The translations under genes and the position numbers were made by a program. Positions 8,120-16,559 of a stretch of 64,000 nucleotides of DNA are shown in pieces. Source of the DNA: Duganella rivi (GTDB lineage: Bacteria > Pseudomonadota > Gammaproteobacteria > Burkholderiales > Burkholderiaceae_D); assembly GCF_009857435.1 (NCBI RefSeq), contig NZ_WWCK01000001.1, forward strand, positions 744,001 through 808,000. Direction: 5' to 3'. The notes below the pieces were generated by a model that worked only from the letters and a program-made list of their open reading frames with translations, searched no databases and was not told where the DNA came from. Numbering within the stretch: the first letter of the stretch is position 1; each line of letters opens with the position of its first letter.

Positions 8120-9007
8120 ATGACTATGATGTCCGTGGTACCTGCAAAAAACAGTGCTCTGGGACTCGGGTTTACTGGCAACCTGGGTAACCTGGATGCC
8201 TACATTTCGGCCGTTAATCGCCTGCCGATGCTGACGCACGAAGAAGAAGTTTCCTTGGGCAAGCGCCTCAAAGAACAAAACGATCTGGGCGCCGCTGAGC
8301 GCCTGGTGATGTCGCACCTGCGCCTGGTGGTGTCGATCGCCCGCGGCTATCTGGGCTACGGCCTGCCGCACGGCGACCTGATCCAGGAAGGCAATATTGG
8401 CCTGATGAAGGCAGTCAAGCGTTTCGACCCTGATCAGGGCGTGCGTCTGGTGTCTTACGCCATGCACTGGATCAAGGCCGAGATGCATGAATACATCTTG
8501 AAGAACTGGCGTCTGGTCAAGGTGGCAACCACCAAGGCCCAGCGCAAGCTGTTCTTCAACCTGCGCAGCCACAAGCAAGGCCTGGACGCCATGACTCCGG
8601 CCCAGATCGATCAGTTGGCGAAGACGCTGGACGTCAAGCGCGAGGAAGTGATCGAGATGGAAACCCGCCTGAGCGGCCGCGACATCGCGCTGGAATCGCC
8701 AACCGATGACGAAGACGACAAGTTCGCGCCGATCGCCTACCTGTCGTCGGAAGCCAGCGAACCGACCCGCGTGCTGGAAGCCGAACAGGTGACCCGCCTG
8801 CAATCGGAAGGCCTGGAGGAAGCGCTGGGCAAGCTGGACGCCCGTTCGCGCCGCATCATCGAATCGCGCTGGCTGGCCAACGACGACGGTTCGGGCGCCA
8901 CGCTGCATGAACTGGCTGACGAGTTCGGCGTATCGGCCGAGCGCATCCGCCAAATCGAAGTAGCCGCGCTGAAGAAAATGAAGGGCGCGCTGGCCGCCTA
9001 CGTGTAA
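8120..9007 (+). CDS. rpoH: RNA polymerase heat-shock sigma factor RpoH (sigma-32)
   Basis: 295-residue alternative sigma factor directing transcription of chaperone and protease genes. Region 2 (SHLRLVVSIARGYLGYGLPHGDLIQEGNIGLM split over about 60-95) carries the -10 recognition and core-binding helices. The RpoH box, KAQRKLFFNLR at about residue 138, is specific to sigma-32 proteins, and region 4.2 ends the chain with a helix-turn-helix (LADEFGVSAERIRQIEVAALKKMK). Strong ribosome binding site (GAAGGAAA) before the ATG. It is monocistronic, with a CIRCE-regulated promoter upstream and a strong intrinsic terminator downstream. Confidence 0.97.
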   Translation: MTMMSVVPAKNSALGLGFTGNLGNLDAYISAVNRLPMLTHEEEVSLGKRLKEQNDLGAAERLVMSHLRLVVSIARGYLGYGLPHGDLIQEGNIGLMKAVKRFDPDQGVRLVSYAMHWIKAEMHEYILKNWRLVKVATTKAQRKLFFNLRSHKQGLDAMTPAQIDQLAKTLDVKREEVIEMETRLSGRDIALESPTDDEDDKFAPIAYLSSEASEPTRVLEAEQVTRLQSEGLEEALGKLDARSRRIIESRWLANDDGSGATLHELADEFGVSAERIRQIEVAALKKMKGALAAYV

Positions 9008-9028
9008 GCCATCCCCGCTCTCCCCCGG

Positions 9029-9067
9029 AATGCCGCCGGCGTACGCGCCGCGCGGCATTTTTTTTTG
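9029..9067 (+). terminator. Rho-independent terminator of rpoH
   Basis: Stem AATGCCGC (9029-9036) / GCGGCATT (9052-9059) followed by a run of nine T from 9058 to 9066. Confidence 0.9.
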
Positions 9068-9162
9068 CGCGTCCTTTGACATGGCGCTGACCGCGTGCCG
9101 TTCGTGCGCCGTCAACATGGTCTTTTTGTTAAGCTTGCTTACAAAGGATGCAGGAGTTCTCT

Positions 9163-9663
9163 ATGAAAACAACAATCTTGCGGCAGTTCATTGTGCTGCC
9201 TCTGCTGGCGGCCGTGATGGCCGCGCTATACGCTTGCGGCAGCATCAACGCCGCCCCGAAAACCGCCGCCGCACCGGCGCCGTTCACCACCAACTACGTG
9301 CTGCGCCAAGGCGGCAGCGTGCTAATCGCGCCAGCCGGTGTCGCATCGGCGTCCGGCAACGCCAGCATGGCGCCGGTCGCGCCGGTATTGCGGCTGGAGC
9401 GCGTCAACGACAGTCGCTGCCGCACCGGCGCTGTATGCGTCTGGGCCGGCTACATCAGCTTTAGCTTCGTGCTGCAGCAACCCGATGGCAGCGCCAGCAA
9501 CTTCGTCCTGTCCGACAACATGCCCAACGGTACCGCCAGCGTCACGCGCAACGGCCTGAGCTTCACGCTGAGCGGCTTCGAGCCGCAGCAGGTGCCGGCA
9601 AAAAATGAAACCATGCCCGATTATCAGGTAAGCTTAAAGGTGAGCAACATTAACTCACCTTGA
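9163..9663 (+). CDS. Putative lipoprotein of unknown function
   Basis: 166 residues. The start at 9163 is chosen because CAGGAG (9151-9156) sits six bases before it. Signal segment MKTTILRQFIVLPLLAAVMAALYAC ends in a lipobox LYAC with Cys25 as the lipidated residue; an Ala/Pro-rich linker follows. The body holds the motif DSRCRTGAVCVWAGYISFSF, seen in many small secreted bacterial proteins of unknown function (a DSRCP-x5-CVWAG-like pattern), probably a beta-sandwich held by the two cysteines. It ends just before ggt and could be co-transcribed with it. Function unknown. Confidence 0.7.
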   Translation: MKTTILRQFIVLPLLAAVMAALYACGSINAAPKTAAAPAPFTTNYVLRQGGSVLIAPAGVASASGNASMAPVAPVLRLERVNDSRCRTGAVCVWAGYISFSFVLQQPDGSASNFVLSDNMPNGTASVTRNGLSFTLSGFEPQQVPAKNETMPDYQVSLKVSNINSP

Positions 9664-9674
9664 ACCTTGCCCAC

Positions 9675-11405
9675 ATGACCACTCTGCCTCGTCCCGCCCG
9701 CACCGTTCTCGTTTCCTCGATCATCCTCTCCCTGACCCTGCCAGCCTTCGCCAAGACGCCGGTTGCCACCGGCACCGGCGGCGCCGTCGCCACCATCAGC
9801 GAACCCGCCTCGCAAGCGGCGATTGCGATTCTCAACAAGGGCGGCAACGCGGTCGATGCGGCCGTTGCGGCGGCGGCTACGCTGGGCGTGACCGATCCGT
9901 TCAGTTGCGGCATCGGCGGCGGCGGCTTCATGGTGATTTACCTCGCCAAAGACAAGCGCGTGATCACCATCGACCACCGCGAAACCGCGCCGGCCAGCTT
10001 CACGCCGAGCGTGTTCCTGAAAGACGGCAAGGAGATGGATTTCGAAACCGTAGTGGCCAGCGGCCGCTCGGTCGGCGTGCCGGGCACCGTGCGCGGCTGG
10101 CACGAGGCGCTGGATCGCTACGGCTCGATGTCGTTCAAGCAGGTGCTGGCGCCGGCGATTGATGTCGCCACCAAGGGCTTCAAGGTCAACGACAACTTCT
10201 CGCACCTGGTGCAGGAGAACGAGGCCAAGTTTGCGAAGTTCCCCGCCACTGCCGCGCTGTATCTGCGCAACGGCAAAGCGCTGCCCGCCGGCACGACCCT
10301 GCGCAATCCCGACCTGGCCAAGGCTTACCGCGAACTGGCGGCGGGCGGCGTGAAGGCTTTCTACAGCGGCAAAATGGCACGCGCTATGGTCGATGCGGTC
10401 AACGCCAACAGCGGCAATATCACGCTGGCCGATTTAGCCAACTACGAAGCGCGCCTGCGCCAGTCGGTGCACAGCACCTATCGCGGCTATGATTTGTACG
10501 GCATGCCGCTGCCAAGCAGCGGCGGCGTCGCGGTGGCCGAAGCGCTCAACATCCTGGAAGGCTACGACCTCAAATCGCTGCCGCGCGCAAAGGCCGAGCA
10601 CCTGTACCTTGAAGCCAGCCGCCTCGCCTTCGCCGACCGCAACGCCTACCTCGCCGATCCTGAATTTGTCGACGCGCCGGTAGCGGGCTTGCTAAACAAG
10701 GACTACGCAGCGCGTCGCCGTGAACTGATCAACCCAGAACAAGCCAGCGCGCACGCGCCGGCCGGCGATCCGTACCCGTTCCAGGACGACGTGAGCGTGC
10801 CGCTGCGCCCCAATGCCAACAAGCTGATTGCAGAAGGCGCACACACCACCCACCTCACAGTGTCCGACAAGGACGGCAACATCGTCTCCTACACCTACAC
10901 CATCGAATCGTGGGGCGGCAGCGGCATCGTGGTGCCGGGCTACGGCTTCTTGCTGAATAACGAGATGACCGACTTCGACTTCTCCGGCCCCGCGCCCAAC
11001 GTGCCGGAAGCGGGCAAGCGTCCGCGCAGCAGCATGTCGCCGACTATCGCCTTCAAGAACGGCAAGCCGGCCTTCACCATCGGCAGCCCGGGCGGCGCGA
11101 CCATCATCACCACTGTGCTGCAAACCATCTTCAACTACGTCGATCTGGGGATGTCGATGCCGGATGCGGTGAACGCGCCGCGCCTGTCGGAGCGCAACGG
11201 CCTGGCCACCGATATTGAACCGGGCTTCCCCGGCAGCGCGCAAGCGCAGGCGCTGGAGAAAACCGGCCAGCACTGGAATAAAACGCCGGAAGAAATCGGC
11301 GCCGCCAACGCGCTGGTGTTCAACCCGGACGGCACCGTGACGGCGGTGAGCGAAGGCCATCGCCACGGCGTCGGCAGCGCCTTGGTGCAGAAGCCCGCGC
11401 ACTAA
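9675..11405 (+). CDS. ggt: Gamma-glutamyltransferase (glutathione hydrolase)
   Basis: 576-residue periplasmic Ntn-hydrolase that removes or transfers the gamma-glutamyl group of glutathione and related compounds; made as a proenzyme that cleaves itself. A Sec-type signal (VLVSSIILSLTLPAFA) is followed by the large-subunit start GGAVATISEPASQAAIAIL. The nucleophile is Thr392 in HTTHLTVSDKDGN, the new N-terminus of the small subunit. MSPTIAFKNG, SPGGATI and the GYGFLLNNEM motif of the small subunit are intact. The ATG at 9675 is preferred over a TTG at 9660 overlapping the previous stop. The gene converges with the P450-like gene and the two stop codons overlap by 4 bp. Confidence 0.95.
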   Translation: MTTLPRPARTVLVSSIILSLTLPAFAKTPVATGTGGAVATISEPASQAAIAILNKGGNAVDAAVAAAATLGVTDPFSCGIGGGGFMVIYLAKDKRVITIDHRETAPASFTPSVFLKDGKEMDFETVVASGRSVGVPGTVRGWHEALDRYGSMSFKQVLAPAIDVATKGFKVNDNFSHLVQENEAKFAKFPATAALYLRNGKALPAGTTLRNPDLAKAYRELAAGGVKAFYSGKMARAMVDAVNANSGNITLADLANYEARLRQSVHSTYRGYDLYGMPLPSSGGVAVAEALNILEGYDLKSLPRAKAEHLYLEASRLAFADRNAYLADPEFVDAPVAGLLNKDYAARRRELINPEQASAHAPAGDPYPFQDDVSVPLRPNANKLIAEGAHTTHLTVSDKDGNIVSYTYTIESWGGSGIVVPGYGFLLNNEMTDFDFSGPAPNVPEAGKRPRSSMSPTIAFKNGKPAFTIGSPGGATIITTVLQTIFNYVDLGMSMPDAVNAPRLSERNGLATDIEPGFPGSAQAQALEKTGQHWNKTPEEIGAANALVFNPDGTVTAVSEGHRHGVGSALVQKPAH

Positions 11406-12190
11406 GCAAATTGTGGAATGCGCAAGCTGGCGGAGGCGCGGTAACGCCACGCCAGCGATTGCAACCATGCCTGTAACGACGGGCCTTCCTTCTGATCGCG
11501 GATGGCTGACAGCATGCCTTGCAAAGCGCCCGCCGCCAGCGCACAAGCCAGCGCGTGATGCGGACAATCCTCAACGCCAAAGCCCAGTCCATAGCTGCCG
11601 CAGCCACGCGCGTCACGGCTCGCTGCGGCCAGCACCAGCAAAATCTTCTGCCCTGCCTTCAGCTGCGCGCCGCCTATGTCGCAATCTTGCGTGACCGTGC
11701 GGCGCACGTTCTGCACCGGCGGATCGAAGCGGCTGACGGCGCACACCAGCGCTTGCATATCCTCGCTGCCGCAGCGTTCTTCCTCCGGCTCGCGCAACAG
11801 CGCCAGCACCGCGCTGCCGATTAAGCCAGTAGCTTCCTCGTACGCCAAGGCCGGCAAATGCAGGCCGCCCACGCCGGCCATCGCCAACTCGGGCACGCAT
11901 GTCATCCACTGCGCCAGCTTGTCGGCGCGCCATAAGCGATGGCCGATGCGCTCTGCGGCCAAGCGTGCTGCTGCCGGATCAACATCCGCCAGCACGGCCG
12001 GCGACGGCGCTTGGCAACTGGCGTGCGCCATCACCTCATCCACGCGTTCGGCGCTGGCGGCGACCCACATTTCGAGACAGGGATCGAAATGCCAGCCGTG
12101 CGTGGCCGCCAGCGCGTCGTAATATGGATAAGGATTCGCGTGGGTGACAGCGGCCACCGCGTGCGGGAATGGCAGATCGTTGGGTTTCAT
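11402..12190 (-). CDS. Shortened cytochrome P450-like protein
   Basis: 262 residues, well below the usual 400 of bacterial P450s. The C-terminal half looks like the P450 core: RFDPPVQNVRRTVTQDC (about 154-170) corresponds to the region after the K helix, GGAQLKAGQKILLVLAAASRD (173-193) to the aGxxvxxxxxAANRD strand, and LGFGVEDCPH (202-211) to the haem loop FGFGxHxCxG, with the haem-ligand Cys209 kept but His changed to Glu and the final Gly to His. A clear I-helix AGxxT and an ExxR motif are not visible, and the N-terminal half is much reduced. It may bind haem without classic monooxygenase chemistry. Divergent from the signal peptidase gene. Confidence 0.65.
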   Translation of the reverse strand: MKPNDLPFPHAVAAVTHANPYPYYDALAATHGWHFDPCLEMWVAASAERVDEVMAHASCQAPSPAVLADVDPAAARLAAERIGHRLWRADKLAQWMTCVPELAMAGVGGLHLPALAYEEATGLIGSAVLALLREPEEERCGSEDMQALVCAVSRFDPPVQNVRRTVTQDCDIGGAQLKAGQKILLVLAAASRDARGCGSYGLGFGVEDCPHHALACALAAGALQGMLSAIRDQKEGPSLQAWLQSLAWRYRASASLRIPQFA

Positions 12191-12281
12191 AATCGCTCCG
12201 GCAGCTAAGCCATGATTAAGAATTTGCTCACAATATTACTGCTCGCCGAAACGCTACGCTATCACTCACTTGGGGGAAGAC

Positions 12282-12959
12282 ATGAAAAACTGGGCACGCG
12301 CCAACAAGGGCTTTTTGCTGTTCCTGATGCTGTTCGGCGTGTTCCGCACCGCCGTCGCCGACTGGAATCCTATCCCCTCCTCATCCATGCATCCCAATCT
12401 GCTGGAAGGCGACGTGGTGTTCGTCAATCGCCTCGCCTACAACGTCAAAGTGCCGCTGACCGACATCGTCATCAGCCAGACCGGCGAGCCGCAGCGCGGC
12501 GATATCGTCACCTTCTCCTCGCCGCGCAACGGCACGCGCCTGATCAAGCGCGTGATTGCTTTGCCGGGCGACCGCGTTGAAATGCGCAACGAGCAGCTCA
12601 TCATCAACGGTAAGCCGGCCGGCTACGGCATCGCCAGCGAGGCGGTCGAAAACATCAAGGGCGTGGGCAACTTGACCGCCGTGCGCGTCGACGAATCGCT
12701 CGGTGATCGCAGCCACGCCATCCAGTTCCTGCCGCAGATACAGGCGCGCCGCAATTTCGATCCCATCGTGGTGCCGCCCGGCCAGTACATGATGTTGGGC
12801 GATAACCGCGACAACAGCGAAGACTCGCGCTTCATCGGCCTGGTGCCGCGCGCGCTGCTAATAGGCCGCGCCGAGCGCGTGCTGGCGTCGGCCGACATCA
12901 CCGGCAACTGGATGCCGCGCACCGAACGCTTTGGCATGAGCCTCTACCCAAAGCAGTAA
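12282..12959 (+). CDS. lepB: Signal peptidase I
   Basis: 225-residue membrane-bound serine protease that removes Sec and Tat signal peptides. A single N-terminal membrane helix (about 10-27) precedes the catalytic Ser35 in PSSSMHPNLLEGD (box B) and Lys89 in RLIKRVIALPGD (box D); box E is GDNRDNSEDSRFIGLV. It is shorter than the classical two-helix LepB, so this may be an additional signal peptidase rather than the housekeeping copy; the latter would usually sit beside lepA and rnc. The ATG at 12282 follows a strong GGGGGAAG ribosome binding site. Confidence 0.88.
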   Translation: MKNWARANKGFLLFLMLFGVFRTAVADWNPIPSSSMHPNLLEGDVVFVNRLAYNVKVPLTDIVISQTGEPQRGDIVTFSSPRNGTRLIKRVIALPGDRVEMRNEQLIINGKPAGYGIASEAVENIKGVGNLTAVRVDESLGDRSHAIQFLPQIQARRNFDPIVVPPGQYMMLGDNRDNSEDSRFIGLVPRALLIGRAERVLASADITGNWMPRTERFGMSLYPKQ

Positions 12960-12967
12960 TCCGCGCG

Positions 12968-13010
12968 CCGGCGGTGTTATGATGGCGTAGTATTTTCATA
13001 ACATTGCCGG
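12968..13010. repeat. 15-bp imperfect inverted repeat before the ABC exporter genes
   Basis: Arms 12968-12982 and 12996-13010 match at 13 of 15 positions, with a perfect TGTTATGA / TCATAACA core and a 13-bp spacer. It ends 7 bp before the ABC ATPase start codon. Either an operator or an RNA hairpin at the end of the signal peptidase transcript. Confidence 0.5.
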
Positions 13011-13017
13011 TGCCACG

Positions 13018-13758
13018 ATGATCGAGTTTCAAAGCCTGTCCAAAGTCTACGGCAGCTTCAACGCCGTGAAGCCGCTGTCGCTGACCGTGCAGCGCGGCGA
13101 AGTGTTCGGCTTCCTCGGCCCCAACGGCGCCGGCAAAACCACCACCATCCGCATGATGATGGGGATTCTGGTGCCGACCAGCGGCCACGTCTTAATCGAC
13201 AACCTCGATTGCCACGCCGAGCCGGCAGAAGTGAAGCGGCGCGTCGGCTACCTGCCCGACACGCCGGTGTTCTACGACTACCTGCGCGGCCGCGAGATCC
13301 TGCAATTCGTCGGCGAGATGCACGGCCTGCCGCGCGCAGAAGTAGCAGAACGCAGCAAGCGCCTGCTGGCGGAATTCGGTTTGCAGGAAGCGGGCGAAGA
13401 CTACGCGGTCAACTACTCGCTCGGCATGAAGAAGCGCCTCGGCTTGGCCTGCGCGCTGATCCACGATCCGGCTGTGCTAATTCTCGATGAACCGATCAAC
13501 GGCCTCGATCCGCGTGCCTCGCGCGATGTGCAGGAGCGCTTGCTGGCGGCTGCCGCGCGCGGCGTCACCATCTTCGTTTCAACTCACTTGCTGGATATGG
13601 CGGAAAAGCTGTGCGACCGCGTTGGCATCATCCATCATGGCCAACTGGTGGCCACCGGCACGCTCGATGAAATCCGCGCCGAAGCTTCGGCCAGCGGCTC
13701 GCTGGAAGATGTGTTCTTGAAGATCACCGACGAAGCCGCAGAAGAGACCGAGCAATGA
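13018..13758 (+). CDS. ABC transporter ATP-binding protein (ABC-2 exporter type)
   Basis: 246 residues. Walker A GPNGAGKTTT (from residue 34), a Q-loop in the VGYLPD region, the signature YSLGMKKRLGLA, Walker B VLILDEPINGLD and switch His (STHLLDMAE) are all present. The Gly-Leu-Asp-Pro pattern after Walker B and the C-terminal tail are typical of exporters of the NatA/CcmA-like DrrA group. It overlaps the downstream permease gene by ATGA, so the two form one transporter. Substrate unknown. Confidence 0.92.
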   Translation: MIEFQSLSKVYGSFNAVKPLSLTVQRGEVFGFLGPNGAGKTTTIRMMMGILVPTSGHVLIDNLDCHAEPAEVKRRVGYLPDTPVFYDYLRGREILQFVGEMHGLPRAEVAERSKRLLAEFGLQEAGEDYAVNYSLGMKKRLGLACALIHDPAVLILDEPINGLDPRASRDVQERLLAAAARGVTIFVSTHLLDMAEKLCDRVGIIHHGQLVATGTLDEIRAEASASGSLEDVFLKITDEAAEETEQ

Positions 13759-16085
13759 CACCGGCCTACACCATTTGGCTGATGACCAGAATGCGCCTGA
13801 CGCGTCAGCGCAATATGCTGTTCAATAACCTGTTCCGCTTCAAGAAGAAAAAACCGCGCGACGGTATCGCGGCCAAGCGCAGAAACCTGTGGATACTGAC
13901 GGCGCTGATGACGGTATTCATGGCGTTTTCGTTCACCGCCATGTCGGTCAACGTACTGCTCAACATGCAGTGCCATCTCGACCCGGCCAGCGAATGCAGC
14001 TATACCGGCAAGAACGGCGATCCGCGCACCAACCAGCATGCCGCCATTGAAGAATTAGCCAATGCCCCCTTCTCCGCACCGCTACTGAATGGCGTGACGC
14101 TGGAGCTCACCGCCCTCTTCCTGATCGCCGTGATACTACCGCTCGGGAATAAGGAAATGGCGCAGCCGGATTGGGATCTCGAATGGCTGGTGACCATGCC
14201 GGTCGAACGCGGCACGCTGCTGTGGGGACGCGTACTTGAACGCAGCGCCAGTAACATCTTCGGCTGGTTCGCGTTCCTGCCGGCCTTCGGCGTGATCGCA
14301 TGGCACTCGGGATACACGTGGACGGCGCTACCGATTGCCATTCTGGCTGCCGTCGTGCTGCTGCCGCTGGCGGCGATGCTCTACACGCTGGCCGACACCG
14401 GCCTGCGCATGTGGCTTCCTGCGTCGCAGCTGCGCAATCTGCAAGCGGTGGCAGGCTTACTCAATCTGCCGCTGATCTACTTCGTCATGGCGCTCGGCAT
14501 GCCGCAAGCGAACGGCTTTGTGATGGAGTGGGCGCGCAGCTTCCCTGGCTGGGCAAGCTGGACACCGCCCGGCATCGTGCTGAAAGCGATACAGGCGCAA
14601 AGCCTCTCGCAGTTTGCTGCCTATGCCGCGTTGCTGCTGGCGCAAACCGGCTTGCTATTGTGGGGCGGCATGGCGCTGCTGCGCTACCAGCTGCGTCATG
14701 GCGTGGTCAATTCCGGCGCGCGCGAAAGTGTACGGCGTGTGCCGCGTGCCGATGCCGCACCAGTCGCTGGATGGCGCGACTGGCTTTCGCCAATCAAGCG
14801 CCGCGAGCTAAGCTTACTAAGCCGCGACCGCAACTTCATGTTCCAAACCTTGCTACTGCCGATCATCATCATCGGCAGCCAGATGGTCTTCAACGGTAAG
14901 CTGAATAGCCTGTCGGAGCTGGGAGAACATCACACGCTGGCTGCGGCGATTGCGTTCGGCCTCGGCGTGTATGTGCTGATGCTGTCGGCCTTCCAGACAC
15001 TGAACAACGAGGGCCACGTCCTCTGGCTGCTGTACACCGTGCCGCGTTCCATCGAAAGCGTGTTGAAAGAAAAAGCGCAGCTGTGGGGCGTGCTGACCAT
15101 GGTCTATCCGCTGGCCGTTCTTGGCATCACCGCTTACTACACCACGCACGTGGAGTGGAGCATGCTGGTGCTGGTACTGACCGTGGCGGCCGGCATTCCA
15201 ATCTACTCGATGATCGCCGTTTCGCTGGGCGTGTTCGCCTGCGATCCGCAAGCGGTGGATGTACGCACGCGCGTGCGTCCCACTTACGTCTACTTGTACA
15301 TGCTGCTGGCCAGCTTCTACACTTGGTCGATTTATAGCAGTGTGTGGTCACAAAAACTGGTGGTGCTAGTGCTGACCGCATCGATGGCGCTGGCCCTGTG
15401 GCAGAAGGCGCGTGACTCGCTGCCCTATTTGCTCGATCCGGCCGCAGCGCCACCAGCGCGCGTCTCCACCGCCGATGGTCTGATCGCCGCCACCGCCTTC
15501 TTCATCCTGCAAGGCATCGTGATGCTGTTCTTCCGCAAGGTGAGCATGCCGGCGCTCACCATCGCCTTCAGCATCGCTGGATTGACCGTGTATTGCCTGA
15601 TGCGATTGGTCTACTGGCGCAGCAAGACGGCCGGCGTACCGGCCATCCTGCGTGGCATGAACTGGCTAGTCTCGGCGCGCAGCGCGGCCATCGCTGCTGT
15701 CATCGCATGCTCCGTGGGACTTGGCTACATGGCAGTACTCCACCACACCGCGCTGTGGGCCGACCTGCAGAAAGCCGCCGCAATGACAGCGCGCTCGCGC
15801 GGCTGGATACTGGCGCTAGCCGTGATAGCCGCACCGCTGTGCGAAGAATTCATCTTCCGTGGCCTAATCTACGGCGGCTTGCGCCGCTCGATGAAAGCCG
15901 CGCCAGCGATGGTGATGAGCGCCGCAGTATTCGCGGTGGTGCACCCGCCGATATCGATGCTGCCTGTGTTCGTGCTGGGCCTGTGCGCCGCGTGGGCCTA
16001 TGAACGCAGCAAAACCCTACTGGCGCCGATGCTGGTCCACGCGGTGTACAACGCCGTTATCCTTAGCCTCCAGCCTTGGCAATGA
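13755..16085 (+). CDS. ABC-2 type permease fused to a CPBP-family intramembrane protease
   Basis: 776 residues. The N-terminal part (about 1-560) is an ABC-2-like membrane protein with many hydrophobic helices and an odd basic cytosolic segment FRFKKKKPRD near residue 30. The C-terminal part (about 590-776) carries the three CPBP/Abi motifs: EEFIFR (Glu697-Glu698...Arg702), FAVVH (Phe726...His730) and HAVYN (His762...Asn766), the metal-binding and catalytic residues of this Rce1-like glutamic protease family. The ATPase partner is immediately upstream with overlapping ATGA. CPBP members act in prenyl-protein processing, peptide maturation or bacteriocin immunity, so export coupled to processing is a fair hypothesis. 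The 3' end overlaps the convergent RidA gene by 23 bp. Confidence 0.85.
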   Translation: MTPAYTIWLMTRMRLTRQRNMLFNNLFRFKKKKPRDGIAAKRRNLWILTALMTVFMAFSFTAMSVNVLLNMQCHLDPASECSYTGKNGDPRTNQHAAIEELANAPFSAPLLNGVTLELTALFLIAVILPLGNKEMAQPDWDLEWLVTMPVERGTLLWGRVLERSASNIFGWFAFLPAFGVIAWHSGYTWTALPIAILAAVVLLPLAAMLYTLADTGLRMWLPASQLRNLQAVAGLLNLPLIYFVMALGMPQANGFVMEWARSFPGWASWTPPGIVLKAIQAQSLSQFAAYAALLLAQTGLLLWGGMALLRYQLRHGVVNSGARESVRRVPRADAAPVAGWRDWLSPIKRRELSLLSRDRNFMFQTLLLPIIIIGSQMVFNGKLNSLSELGEHHTLAAAIAFGLGVYVLMLSAFQTLNNEGHVLWLLYTVPRSIESVLKEKAQLWGVLTMVYPLAVLGITAYYTTHVEWSMLVLVLTVAAGIPIYSMIAVSLGVFACDPQAVDVRTRVRPTYVYLYMLLASFYTWSIYSSVWSQKLVVLVLTASMALALWQKARDSLPYLLDPAAAPPARVSTADGLIAATAFFILQGIVMLFFRKVSMPALTIAFSIAGLTVYCLMRLVYWRSKTAGVPAILRGMNWLVSARSAAIAAVIACSVGLGYMAVLHHTALWADLQKAAAMTARSRGWILALAVIAAPLCEEFIFRGLIYGGLRRSMKAAPAMVMSAAVFAVVHPPISMLPVFVLGLCAAWAYERSKTLLAPMLVHAVYNAVILSLQPWQ

Positions 16086-16455
16086 CCTTGATTTCGAAAT
16101 CGAAACCAGCCAACCAGGTGACGCCGACGGCGGTGATATTCGGATACGGCGCGCTGCCCCAGAACTCCGGCACCACGGCCCAAATGCGCTCAAAGCGGGT
16201 GTGTGGATCGATCATGAAAACGGTGACATCAACCACCTCTTCAAAGCTGCTTCCCGCCGCTGCCAGAATCTCGTTCAGGTTGCGGAAAGCCAGCCGTACC
16301 TGCTGTTCCAGGTCTGGCTCTGGCGATCCGTCAGGCAGGCTGCCGACCTGCCCGGACACGAACAGGAAGCCGTTGGAACGGATGGCAGGCGAATAATGGT
16401 AACGCTCATACAAATCTTGGCGGCCAGGTGGAAAAACAACATCGCGTGCAGTCAT
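16063..16455 (-). CDS. RidA family protein (YjgF/YER057c/UK114)
   Basis: 130 residues with the start at MTARDVVFPPGRQDLYERYHYS, preceded by AGGAG; a longer frame upstream lacks a binding site. RidA proteins form trimers; the archetype hydrolyses reactive enamine/imine intermediates of PLP enzymes. Family features include the SNGFLFVSGQVG strand, LEQQVRLAFRNLNEILAAAGSSFEEVVDVTVFM and the C-terminal ITAVGVTWLAGFDFEIKVIA. The archetypal catalytic Arg of RidA (in the R-x-x-V motif) is not evident, so it is better placed in a non-archetypal Rid subgroup. Divergent from the LysR gene at 16560. Confidence 0.88.
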   Translation of the reverse strand: MTARDVVFPPGRQDLYERYHYSPAIRSNGFLFVSGQVGSLPDGSPEPDLEQQVRLAFRNLNEILAAAGSSFEEVVDVTVFMIDPHTRFERIWAVVPEFWGSAPYPNITAVGVTWLAGFDFEIKVIAKAGG

Positions 16456-16533
16456 GATGAACTCCTCGTTAAGTGATGGCGAGACTGTAAACACTCGCCG
16501 GCACGCGATAAACACGCAAGTCGTACAATCACT

Positions 16534-16550
16534 GTTTGGATATACCAAAC
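16534..16550. promoter_or_regulatory. Palindromic operator between ridA-like and LysR genes
   Basis: GTTTGG-ATATA-CCAAAC, a perfect 6-bp inverted repeat. It ends 9 bp before the LysR start codon and lies 79 bp from the divergent RidA start, a usual place for an autoregulatory LysR site. Confidence 0.5.
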
Positions 16551-16559
16551 AATCTGACC

